Source: Betaproteobacteria bacterium
Lineage (GTDB): Bacteria; Pseudomonadota; Gammaproteobacteria; Burkholderiales; Burkholderiaceae_C
Length of the DNA stretch: 42,305 nucleotides
Assembly (NCBI GenBank): GCA_010030205.1
Contig: RGQD01000005.1
Coordinates: 1 to 42,305, forward strand
Direction of reading: 5' to 3'
The position numbers and the translations under genes are program-made. Within the stretch, counting starts at the first letter, position 1. Each line of letters opens with the position of its first letter. Below the pieces are notes generated by a model. It searched no databases and was not told the origin of the DNA. It saw nothing but the letters and a program-made list of their open reading frames with translations. Below are positions 33,712 through 41,663 of the stretch, in pieces.

Positions 33712-34776
33712 ATGCTCTATCGTGAGAACGGCCAATTCAAGACCAGCTACCGTGCTGACCAGCAGATCTTTCCGATCTTGCAGGACCGCGTGCTGATCTT
33801 GGCGCTGGTGGCGCTGGCCTTCATCGCAGTGCCTTTTCTAGCCAGTGAGTACACCTTTCGCGCGGTACTGATCCCGTTCCTGATCCTGTCGCTCGCCGCA
33901 CTGGGCCTGAATGTGCTGGTGGGCTACTGCGGCCAGATTTCGCTGGGAACCGGCGCCTTCATGGCGATCGGCGCTTATGGCGCTTACAACTTTTTCGTCC
34001 GGGTACCCGGCATGCCGCTGATCGCCGCACTGCTGTTGGGCGGCGCCTGCTCGACGACGGTCGGCGTGCTGTTCGGCCTACCGTCGCTGCGCATCAAGGG
34101 CTTGTACCTGGCAGTGGCCACCTTGGCGGCGCAGTTCTTCACCGACTGGGCCTTCTTGCGCATACGCTGGTTCACCAACGATTCGTCGTCGGGTTCGGTC
34201 AGCGTCGCAGGTCTGAATGTACTGGGTTGGCCGATCGAGACGCCGGTGCAGAAATACCTGTTCTGCTTAGGCTTCGTCTGCGTGTTTGCGCTGCTGGCCA
34301 AGAATCTGGTGCGCGGCAACATCGGCCGCGAATGGATGGCGATTCGCGACATGGACGTGGCTGCAGCGGTGATCGGCATCCGGCCAGTGTATGCAAAGCT
34401 CACCGCTTTCGCTGTCAGTTCCTTCATCGTCGGCGTGGCCGGCGCACTGTGGGGCTTCGTGCACCTCGGTTCCTGGGAGCCGGCGGCGTTCTCGGTCGAC
34501 CGATCGTTCCAACTTCTGTTCATGGTGATCATCGGCGGGCTGGGGTCGATCGCTGGCAGCTTTTTCGGCGCGGCCTTCATCGTCTTGCTGCCTATCCTGC
34601 TCGACGCGCTACCCTCGATGATGGGAATACCGATCGACACGGCGCTGGCAGCGCACCTGACCTACATGATTTTCGGCGCGCTGATTGTTTTCTTTTTGAT
34701 CGTCGAGCCGCACGGCATCGCCCGACTTTGGGCCACCGGGCGCGAGAAGCTGCGGCTGTGGCCATTTCCACATTGA
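33712..34776 (+). CDS. livM: Branched-chain-type ABC permease LivM
   Basis: LGLNVLVGYCGQISLGTGAFMAIGAYGAYN...GLGSIAGSFFGAAFIVLLPILLD. Confidence 0.95.
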   Translation: MLYRENGQFKTSYRADQQIFPILQDRVLILALVALAFIAVPFLASEYTFRAVLIPFLILSLAALGLNVLVGYCGQISLGTGAFMAIGAYGAYNFFVRVPGMPLIAALLLGGACSTTVGVLFGLPSLRIKGLYLAVATLAAQFFTDWAFLRIRWFTNDSSSGSVSVAGLNVLGWPIETPVQKYLFCLGFVCVFALLAKNLVRGNIGREWMAIRDMDVAAAVIGIRPVYAKLTAFAVSSFIVGVAGALWGFVHLGSWEPAAFSVDRSFQLLFMVIIGGLGSIAGSFFGAAFIVLLPILLDALPSMMGIPIDTALAAHLTYMIFGALIVFFLIVEPHGIARLWATGREKLRLWPFPH

Positions 34777-34799
34777 CTCGACCCACCCCCGGCAGCGCT

Positions 34800-34825
34800 T
34801 GCGGAACGGCGAACCCGGTTCCGCA
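34800..34825 (+). other. Hairpin in livM-livK spacer
   Basis: TGCGGAAC-(10 nt)-GTTCCGCA, perfect 8-bp stem. Confidence 0.6.
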
Positions 34826-34869
34826 GCAGTTGCTGGTTTTGTTCCATTGACCCACTCTTGGAGGTAGAC

Positions 34870-36207
34870 ATGACATTCAAATCAATTGTTCTCAGCGCTG
34901 CGGTATTGGCCGCCAGTCTGAGCGCCTTGCTGGTCACGCCAGCCATTGCACAGGCGCAGGCCAAAGAGCAGTACTTTCCGCTGCTGGTCTACCGCACCGG
35001 CCCTTATGCGCCCAACGGCACACCCTGGGCCAACGGCAAGCAGGACTACCTCAAGCTGGTCAACGCCCGCGACGGCGGCATCAACGGGGTCAAAATCAGC
35101 TTCGAGGAATGCGAGACCGGCTACGCCACGGACAAAGGCGTCGAATGCTACGAGCGATTGAAGAGCAAAGGCGCCAGCTTGTTCGACCCACAGGCCACTG
35201 GCATCACCTTCGCGCTGACCGACAAGGTGGCTGTCGACAAGGTGCCGCTGATCACTGTGGGCTACGGGTTGGCGGCCTCGCAGGATGGCGGCGTCTTCAA
35301 GTGGAATTTCCCGATTCTGGGCAGCTACTGGACCGGTGCAGATGTGCTGGTCCAGCATATCGGCAAGAAGGAAGGCGGGCTGGACAAGCTCAAGGGCAAG
35401 AAGATCGCGCTGGTCTACCACGACAGTCCGTTCGGCAAGGAACCCATGCCGCTGCTGGAAGAGCGAGCGCGAACCCACGGTTTCGAGTTGTTGAAGATCC
35501 CGGTCACCGCGCCAGGGGTAGAGCAGAAGTCGGCCTGGCTGCAGGTGCGCCAGCAAAAACCCGACTATGTGCTGTTGTGGGGATGGGGCGTGATGAACTC
35601 CACTGCGCTGAAAGAGGCGCAGGCCACGGGCTACCCGCGCGACAAGATGTACGGCGTCTGGTGGGCCGGCGCCGAACCTGATGTCAAGGATGTCGGCGAG
35701 GGCGCCAAAGGCTACAACGCGCTGGCACTGCAGCACGGCGCCGACCGCAATGCCAAGGTCGTGCAAGACATCCTCAAGCTCGTCCACGACAAGGGGCAGG
35801 GCACAGGCCCGAAGGACGAAGTGGGCACGGTGCTCTACATGCGAGGCCTGATCATCCAGATGCTCGGTGTCGAGGCCGTGCGGCGCGCCCAGGAGCGCTT
35901 CGGCAAGGGCAAGGTGATGACCGGCGAACAAGTTCGCTGGGGACTGGAAAACCTGGCGCTGGACCAGAAAAAACTTGACGCACTGGGCTTCGCAGGTGTG
36001 ATGCGTCCTGTCAGCACCTCGTGCATGGACCACATGGGGTCGTCGTGGGCGCGGGTCCACACCTGGGACGGCAGCAAATGGGGCTTCAGCTCTGACTGGT
36101 ACCAGGCTGACGAGCAGATCCTCAAGCCGATGATCAAGGCAGCGGCCGACAAGTACGCCAGCGAAAAGAAAATGACGCGCCGCACGCCAGCGGATTGCCA
36201 GTCCTGA
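34870..36207 (+). CDS. livK: Branched-chain-type ABC transporter periplasmic substrate-binding protein
   Basis: Signal peptide MTFKSIVLSAAVLAASLSALLVTPAIAQA; LivK-like fold sequence (YATDKGVECYERLKSKGASLFDPQATGITFALTDK...); cluster context. Confidence 0.9.
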   Translation: MTFKSIVLSAAVLAASLSALLVTPAIAQAQAKEQYFPLLVYRTGPYAPNGTPWANGKQDYLKLVNARDGGINGVKISFEECETGYATDKGVECYERLKSKGASLFDPQATGITFALTDKVAVDKVPLITVGYGLAASQDGGVFKWNFPILGSYWTGADVLVQHIGKKEGGLDKLKGKKIALVYHDSPFGKEPMPLLEERARTHGFELLKIPVTAPGVEQKSAWLQVRQQKPDYVLLWGWGVMNSTALKEAQATGYPRDKMYGVWWAGAEPDVKDVGEGAKGYNALALQHGADRNAKVVQDILKLVHDKGQGTGPKDEVGTVLYMRGLIIQMLGVEAVRRAQERFGKGKVMTGEQVRWGLENLALDQKKLDALGFAGVMRPVSTSCMDHMGSSWARVHTWDGSKWGFSSDWYQADEQILKPMIKAAADKYASEKKMTRRTPADCQS

Positions 36208-36254
36208 TCGGCGCTGCCAACCAAGACTGGCGTTGCCAGGTCCGTTCGGCATCC

Positions 36255-36353
36255 ACCCCTTCCCGCCAAGCGGGAGGGGTCTGCAGCAACCCCACCCAGC
36301 GGGGCGGGCTCCTGGCGGAGCCCTAGTGCAAACACCGCGCGCGGTGCTTGCAC
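36255..36353 (+). other. Three consecutive hairpins in the livK-livF spacer
   Basis: 36255-36280 ACCCCtTCCCGC-caa-GCGGGAGGGGT; 36306-36323 GGGCTCC-tggc-GGAGCCC; 36326-36353 GTGCAAaCACCGCG/CGCGGTGcTTGCAC. Confidence 0.7.
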
Positions 36354-36372
36354 GAGTCAAAGGACATCCCCG

Positions 36373-37185
36373 ATGAGCACACCGAACATCCTTCTCAACG
36401 TCAACGGCATCGAGGTCATCTACAACCATGTGATCCTGGTGCTCAAGGGCGTGTCGCTGAACGTGCCCGAAGGCAAGGTGGTGGCGTTGCTCGGCGGCAA
36501 CGGCGCGGGCAAGACCACCACGCTGCGTGCGGTGAGCAACCTGCTGCGCGCCGAGCGTGGCGATGTCACCAAGGGCAGCATCGAGTTGCGCGGCGAGCGT
36601 ATCGAGCAGCTCAGCCCGGCGCAGATGGTGGACCGCGGCGTGATCCAGGTGATGGAGGGCCGGCACTGCTTTGCCCACCTCACGATCGAGGAGAACCTGA
36701 TGACCGGCGCCTACACCCGCAAGGACGGCAAGGCCTCGGTGGCGGCGACGCTTGACAAGGTCTACAACTACTTTCCGCGCCTGAAACTGCGGCGCAGCAG
36801 CCAGGCCGCCTACACCTCGGGTGGTGAACAACAGATGTGCGCGATCGGCCGGGCACTGATGGCCAATCCCAAGATGGTGCTGCTGGACGAGCCCAGCATG
36901 GGCCTGGCGCCGCAGATCGTCGAGGAGGTGTTCGAGATCGTCAAGGACTTGAACACCAAGGAGCAAGTCACCTTCCTGCTGGCCGAGCAAAACACCAATA
37001 TCGCGCTGCGTTATGCAGACTACGGCTACATCCTCGAGAACGGCCGCATCGTGCTGGACGGCGTCGCCAAGGACCTGCGCGAGAACGAAGACGTCAAGGA
37101 GTTCTACCTCGGGATGGGCGGCGGAGATCGAAAGAGCTTCAAGGACGTCAAGAGCTACAAGCGCCGCAAGCGTTGGCTCGCATGA
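36373..37185 (+). CDS. livF: Branched-chain-type ABC transporter ATP-binding protein LivF
   Basis: LLGGNGAGKTTTLRAVSNLL, YTSGGEQQMCAIGRALMANPKMVLLDEPSMGLAPQIVEEVF. Confidence 0.95.
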   Translation: MSTPNILLNVNGIEVIYNHVILVLKGVSLNVPEGKVVALLGGNGAGKTTTLRAVSNLLRAERGDVTKGSIELRGERIEQLSPAQMVDRGVIQVMEGRHCFAHLTIEENLMTGAYTRKDGKASVAATLDKVYNYFPRLKLRRSSQAAYTSGGEQQMCAIGRALMANPKMVLLDEPSMGLAPQIVEEVFEIVKDLNTKEQVTFLLAEQNTNIALRYADYGYILENGRIVLDGVAKDLRENEDVKEFYLGMGGGDRKSFKDVKSYKRRKRWLA

Positions 37186-37209
37186 CACCCGACGCTGCGG
37201 GGGTCCGCG

Positions 37210-37509
37210 ATGACCGATGACCTGAGTCTTGATGCACAGCCATTCGATGCCGCAGAGGCACTGCAGAAGTTGCAGCGCGGCCTGCGCGACCTGGGGCTGA
37301 CCGAACGCGCGGGCTATTTCGAACGGCGCGGCATCGCGATCGCCCGCGCAGGGATCGATGGCATGACTGTCCTTGCGGCCAGGGTCAAGCGGCCGTCGCG
37401 CGGCAGTCCCGAATGGATCGAACGGGTGCTTCGCAGCAGCGCCGATGCCCGTGATTTCGTCGCTGACTTGAAGAAGCAACTGGCGCAATGGAGCGACCGT
37501 GATGACTGA
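37210..37509 (+). CDS. Uncharacterised 99-aa protein encoded between livF and the AMP-ligase homologue
   Basis: MTDDLSLDAQPFDAAEALQKLQRGLRDLGLTERAGYFERRGIAIARAGIDGMTVLAARVKRPSRGSPEWIERVLRSSADARDFVADLKKQLAQWSDRDD; overlaps the next start by 8 nt. Confidence 0.75.
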   Translation: MTDDLSLDAQPFDAAEALQKLQRGLRDLGLTERAGYFERRGIAIARAGIDGMTVLAARVKRPSRGSPEWIERVLRSSADARDFVADLKKQLAQWSDRDD

Positions 37510-38665
37510 GTATTTCGACGCGCTGGAGCGGCGCGACCCGGTGGTCCGCGAGGCCGCGCTGATGGCGGCGCTGCCTGGCCATATCGCGCAAGCCCAGCGC
37601 GCTACCAATGCTTTTGCGCTCTCGCTCGCCGGCGTGAACGCCGACAGTGTCACCAGCCGAACGTCACTCGCCCGCCTGCCGGTGATCCGCAAGCACCGGG
37701 TCTTCCAGTCGCCCGGGCCGATCTACGAGCCTGAGGGCCTGGGTCATGACTACTGGCGCATGGCGCGCGCGATCTTCGCGGCCGGATTTCGCGCCGGCGA
37801 CTTGGCGCACTGCAGCTTCAGCTACCACCTGACGCCCGCTGGATCGATGATGGAGAGCGGCGCCCATGCGGTCGGCTGCACCACTTTTGCCGGCGGCGTC
37901 GGCAACACCGAGTTGCAGTTGCAGGCAGTGGCCGAATTGCGGCCGCACGGCTACATCGGCACCCCCAGTTTTTTGAAAATCCTGGTCGAGAAAGCGTCCG
38001 AAACAGGCATGTCGATCGCATCCTTGACCAAGGCCATGGTGGGCGGCGAAGCCTTTCCGCCCAGTCTGCGCGACTGGCTGCAGGAGCGTGGCATCGCGGC
38101 CTACCAAAGCTATGCCACCGCCGACGCAGGCTTGATCGCCTACGAGACCCATTATCGACAAGGCTTGGTCGTGGACGAAGCGATCCTGCTGGAGATTGTC
38201 CGCCCCGGCACCGGCGATGTGCTGCCCGAAGGTGAAGTCGGCGAGGTCGTGGTCACGGTGCTCAACCCCGACTATCCACTGGTGCGCTTTGGCACCGGCG
38301 ACCTCTCCGCAGTCTTGGCCGGCCCCTGCCCCAGCGGCCGCAGCAACATGCGTATCAAGGGTTGGCTGGGACGCGCCGACCAGACTGCCAAGGTTCGCGG
38401 TATGTTCGTGCACCCCAGCCAGGTCGCGGAAATCCTCCGGCGCCACCCCGAGGTGCTGCGCGGCCGCCTGGTGATCGAAGGTCAGATGGCCAAGGACCGC
38501 ATGACATTGCGAGTCGAGGTGGCAGGCGGACCTGAGGGTCTGGCAGAGGCCATCGCCAACAGCATCCGCGACATCACCAAGCTGCGAGGCGAGGTGCAGC
38601 TACTCGCCCCAGGTGGTTTGCCCAACGATGGCAAGGTGGTCGATGATGCGCGCTCCTACGACTGA
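37502..38665 (+). CDS. PaaK-like (phenylacetate-CoA ligase family) AMP-ligase homologue with non-canonical P-loop region
   Basis: EIVRPGTGDVLPEGEVGEVVVTVLNPDYPLVRFGTGDLSAVL...RIKGWLGRADQTAKVRGMFVHPSQV is PaaK-like; no SSGTTG-P motif. Confidence 0.85.
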   Translation: MTEYFDALERRDPVVREAALMAALPGHIAQAQRATNAFALSLAGVNADSVTSRTSLARLPVIRKHRVFQSPGPIYEPEGLGHDYWRMARAIFAAGFRAGDLAHCSFSYHLTPAGSMMESGAHAVGCTTFAGGVGNTELQLQAVAELRPHGYIGTPSFLKILVEKASETGMSIASLTKAMVGGEAFPPSLRDWLQERGIAAYQSYATADAGLIAYETHYRQGLVVDEAILLEIVRPGTGDVLPEGEVGEVVVTVLNPDYPLVRFGTGDLSAVLAGPCPSGRSNMRIKGWLGRADQTAKVRGMFVHPSQVAEILRRHPEVLRGRLVIEGQMAKDRMTLRVEVAGGPEGLAEAIANSIRDITKLRGEVQLLAPGGLPNDGKVVDDARSYD

Positions 38666-38783
38666 AGCCGAAAGACTTGCGTCAGTGGCTTGTGCTGTAA
38701 GTAGTACCCTGCAGCGCAAGCGATGCACCGCTAGGCCTAGCATTGGCGTCTGAAATTTCAACTGGTTCAATGAGGGCTTTGCG

Positions 38784-39752
38784 ATGAAAAATTTGATCTG
38801 TGCCGCCATGTTGTTGGGAGCAGCTTCGGCTGCAATGGCAGAGTTTCCCGACAAACCCATCACGGTGGTGGTGCCCTTCGCTGCGGGTGGCCCTACAGAC
38901 AAGGTCGCACGCGATCTGGGTGAAATGCTGAGAAAGCAGCTGAACCAGACCATCATCATCGAAAACGTCGGCGGTGCCGGGGGCACCCTGGGTGCAGCCA
39001 AGGTCGCCAAGTCCTCGCCCGATGGCTACACCTTGTTGCTGCACCACATCGGCATGGCCACCTCGCCGGCGCTGTACCGCAAGTTGCCCTATGACACGCT
39101 CAGCGACTTCGAATACCTCGGCATGATCAACGAAGTACCGATGACCCTGATAGGCCGCAGCACGCTACCCGCCAACAACTTTGCCGAGTTGCGCAAGTGG
39201 ATAGACGCGAACAAAGGCAAGATCAATTTGGCCAACGCCGGTCTGGGCGCAGCATCGCACCTGTGCGGTCTGCTGTTCCAGCAGAGCATCGCGGTCGACA
39301 TGACGACCGTGCCCTACAAAGGCACGGCACCGGCGATGACTGACCTGCTGGGCGGTCAAGTCGACCTGATGTGCGACCAGACCACCAACACCTCGCAACA
39401 AATCGAAAGCGGCAAGGTCAAGGCATTCGGCGTGACAACGGCCAAGCGCCTGCACACCCCGGCGCTGGCCAAGTTGCCGACCCTCGACGAGTCAGGCCTC
39501 AAAGGTTTCAATGTGTCGATCTGGCACGGCATGTATGCACCTAAAGGAACGTCCAAGGCCGTGGTGGACAAGCTCAACAACGCCCTGCGTGCGGCACTCA
39601 AGGAACCTGAGTTCATCAAGCGCGAAGAGGCACTGGGCGCAGTCGTGATGACCGACGCCCGATTGGGTGCCGCGGAACACAAGAAGTTCGTCGAGGCCGA
39701 GATCAACAAATGGGGTCCTGCCATCAAGGCCGCCGGTCAGTACGCTGACTGA
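38784..39752 (+). CDS. Bug-family (tripartite tricarboxylate transporter) periplasmic binding protein
   Basis: MKNLICAAMLLGAASAAMAEFPDKPITVVVPFAAGGPTDKVARDLGEMLRKQLNQTIIIENVGGAGGTLGAAKVAKSSPDGYTLL, diagnostic Bug N-terminus. Confidence 0.96.
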   Translation: MKNLICAAMLLGAASAAMAEFPDKPITVVVPFAAGGPTDKVARDLGEMLRKQLNQTIIIENVGGAGGTLGAAKVAKSSPDGYTLLLHHIGMATSPALYRKLPYDTLSDFEYLGMINEVPMTLIGRSTLPANNFAELRKWIDANKGKINLANAGLGAASHLCGLLFQQSIAVDMTTVPYKGTAPAMTDLLGGQVDLMCDQTTNTSQQIESGKVKAFGVTTAKRLHTPALAKLPTLDESGLKGFNVSIWHGMYAPKGTSKAVVDKLNNALRAALKEPEFIKREEALGAVVMTDARLGAAEHKKFVEAEINKWGPAIKAAGQYAD

Positions 39753-39781
39753 GCGATCACTGCGCTGTGCCCAAGCACAAG

Positions 39782-39798
39782 GCCCCGCCCAGCGGGGC
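39782..39798. terminator. Intrinsic terminator-like hairpin between Bug gene and dtd
   Basis: GCCCCGC-CCA-GCGGGGC followed by TATTTC in a convergent gap. Confidence 0.65.
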
Positions 39799-39802
39799 TA
39801 TT

Positions 39803-40246
39803 TCATGCCGCAATGCGCAACGGGATCGTCACCGGTCCGTCGTTGACCAATCTGACCTGCATGTGAGCGCCGAATCGGCCCGCAGCCACCTCTGGGTGAC
39901 GCTCTCTCGCCATTCGCAACACGGCCTCGTAGAGCATGCGTCCGTGTTCAGCCGGTGCTGCGGCGGCGAAACTGGGACGATTGCCGCCTGACACGTCGGC
40001 CGCCAGCGTGAACTGGCTGACGATCAGCAAACCGCCCTGGACGTCAACGACGCTGAGGTTCATCTTGCCAGCAGAGTCGGCAAATATCCGCAGCCGCAAC
40101 AGCTTGTCTACCAGCTTGGCGGCCTGCAGCTCGGTGTCGGCGGTTTCGGCGCAGACCAGTACCAACAGTCCTGGACCAATGCTACCGACAGTTTCACCTG
40201 CGACCGCAACCGCGGCCTCGCTCACGCGCTGAACCAGCGCGATCAT
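39803..40246 (-). CDS. dtd: D-aminoacyl-tRNA deacylase
   Basis: [31 protein letters not shown]...[37 protein letters not shown]. Confidence 0.97.
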   Translation of the reverse strand: MIALVQRVSEAAVAVAGETVGSIGPGLLVLVCAETADTELQAAKLVDKLLRLRIFADSAGKMNLSVVDVQGGLLIVSQFTLAADVSGGNRPSFAAAAPAEHGRMLYEAVLRMARERHPEVAAGRFGAHMQVRLVNDGPVTIPLRIAA

Positions 40247-40264
40247 GCGCCCGTCCTCATGGGT

Positions 40265-41447
40265 TCAGGCGCTCAATGTGATGCGGGCGAACTTGCGCTT
40301 GCCGACTTGCAGCACCACAGTGCCGGCAGCCACCTTCAGTGCCTTGTCGCTGACCAACGCACCATCGATCCGAACACCGCCCTGGTCAACCATGCGCAAG
40401 CCTTCGCTGGTCGAGGGGACCAAACCAGCCTGCTTGAGCAACAGGCCTATCGTCAGCGGCGCACCGGACAAGCTCAGTTCGGCGATCTGGTCAGGGATTC
40501 CGCCACGAGCCCGATGGGTAAAGTCAGCCTCGGCCGCATCTGCCGCAGCCGGGCTGTGAAATCGAGTGACGATTTCCCTCGCCAGCAGCAGCTTCGCATC
40601 CTTGGGATTGCGACCTGCGTCAACCTCGGCCTTGAGCGCCGCACATTCCGTTGGCGAACATGCTGTTGGCAGGCTCGGCAATGCCGATGTAGTTGTTCTT
40701 GCTCTTCGACATCTTTTCGACGCCGTCCAGTCCTTCGAGCAAGGGCATCGTCAAGATGCACTGCGGCTCCTGACCGTACTCCTGCTGCAGGTGGCGACCG
40801 ACCAGCAGGTTGAACTTCTGGTCTGTGCCGCCCAACTCCAGGTCACTCTTGAGCGCAACCGAGTCGTAGCCCTGCATCAGCGGGTACAGGAACTCGTGAA
40901 CCGAGATCGGGGTGTTGGCCTTGAAGCGCTCATGGAAATCGTTCCGCTCCATCATCCGAGCCACCGTGTAGCGAGCAGCCAACTCGATCATCCCACGGGC
41001 ACCCAGAGGATCGCTCCATTCGCTGTTGTAGCGGATCTCGGTTCGCGCCGGATCGAGCACCAGGCTGGCCTGTTGGTAGTAGGTCTTGGCGTTGGCCTCG
41101 ATCTGTTCGCGCGTCAGCGGCGGCCGGGTGTTGTTGCGCCCGGACGGATCGCCAATCATCGATGTAAAGTCGCCGATCAAAAAGATGACTTGATGCCCCA
41201 AGTCTTGTAGCTGGCGCATCTTGTTGAGAACCACAGTGTGACCGATGTGAATGTCAGGCGCGGTCGGGTCGAGACCGAGCTTGATCCGCAAAGGCAGACC
41301 GGTGGCCTCAGACCGCGCGAGCTTCCTGAGCCAGTCAGCCTGCGGCAGGAGCTCCTCGCAATTGCGAAGCGAGACTGCCATCGCCTCGCGTACCCTATCG
41401 GTGATTGGATAGGACTCGGCGAGGCCAGCAGATTCAGGCATAGACAT
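40265..41447 (-). pseudogene. tyrS: Tyrosyl-tRNA synthetase, split into two frames by an apparent internal deletion
   Basis: N-terminal part ([23 protein letters not shown]...[18 protein letters not shown]...[21 protein letters not shown]) ends out of frame at 40620; C-terminal part ([19 protein letters not shown]...GLLLKQAGLVPSTSEGLRMVDQGGVRIDG...VGKRKFARITLSA) continues in a second frame to 40265. Confidence 0.88.
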
Positions 41448-41663
41448 GTTGTTCGACTGATGGCTTCCCCCGGGCCTGGAAGGGCGGGGCGCACTGGTTA
41501 TACTCATCAACCCGTTGTAGGCTAGGCACTTCGCCGACGACAGGGGCAGCCGACGATTCTAGGTGACGCAGAATCCGGCTACGACGCAGCCTTGGCGCAG
41601 GCCTGCAAACGCTAACCAAGGGCAATTCCAGCATCGGATTGGCCGCATTCGGAACTGACTGCC

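Noticed and set aside
34882-37692. 936-aa minus-strand ORF across livK, livF and downstream genes
   Set aside because: Antisense to recognised plus-strand genes; no domain seen in its translation.
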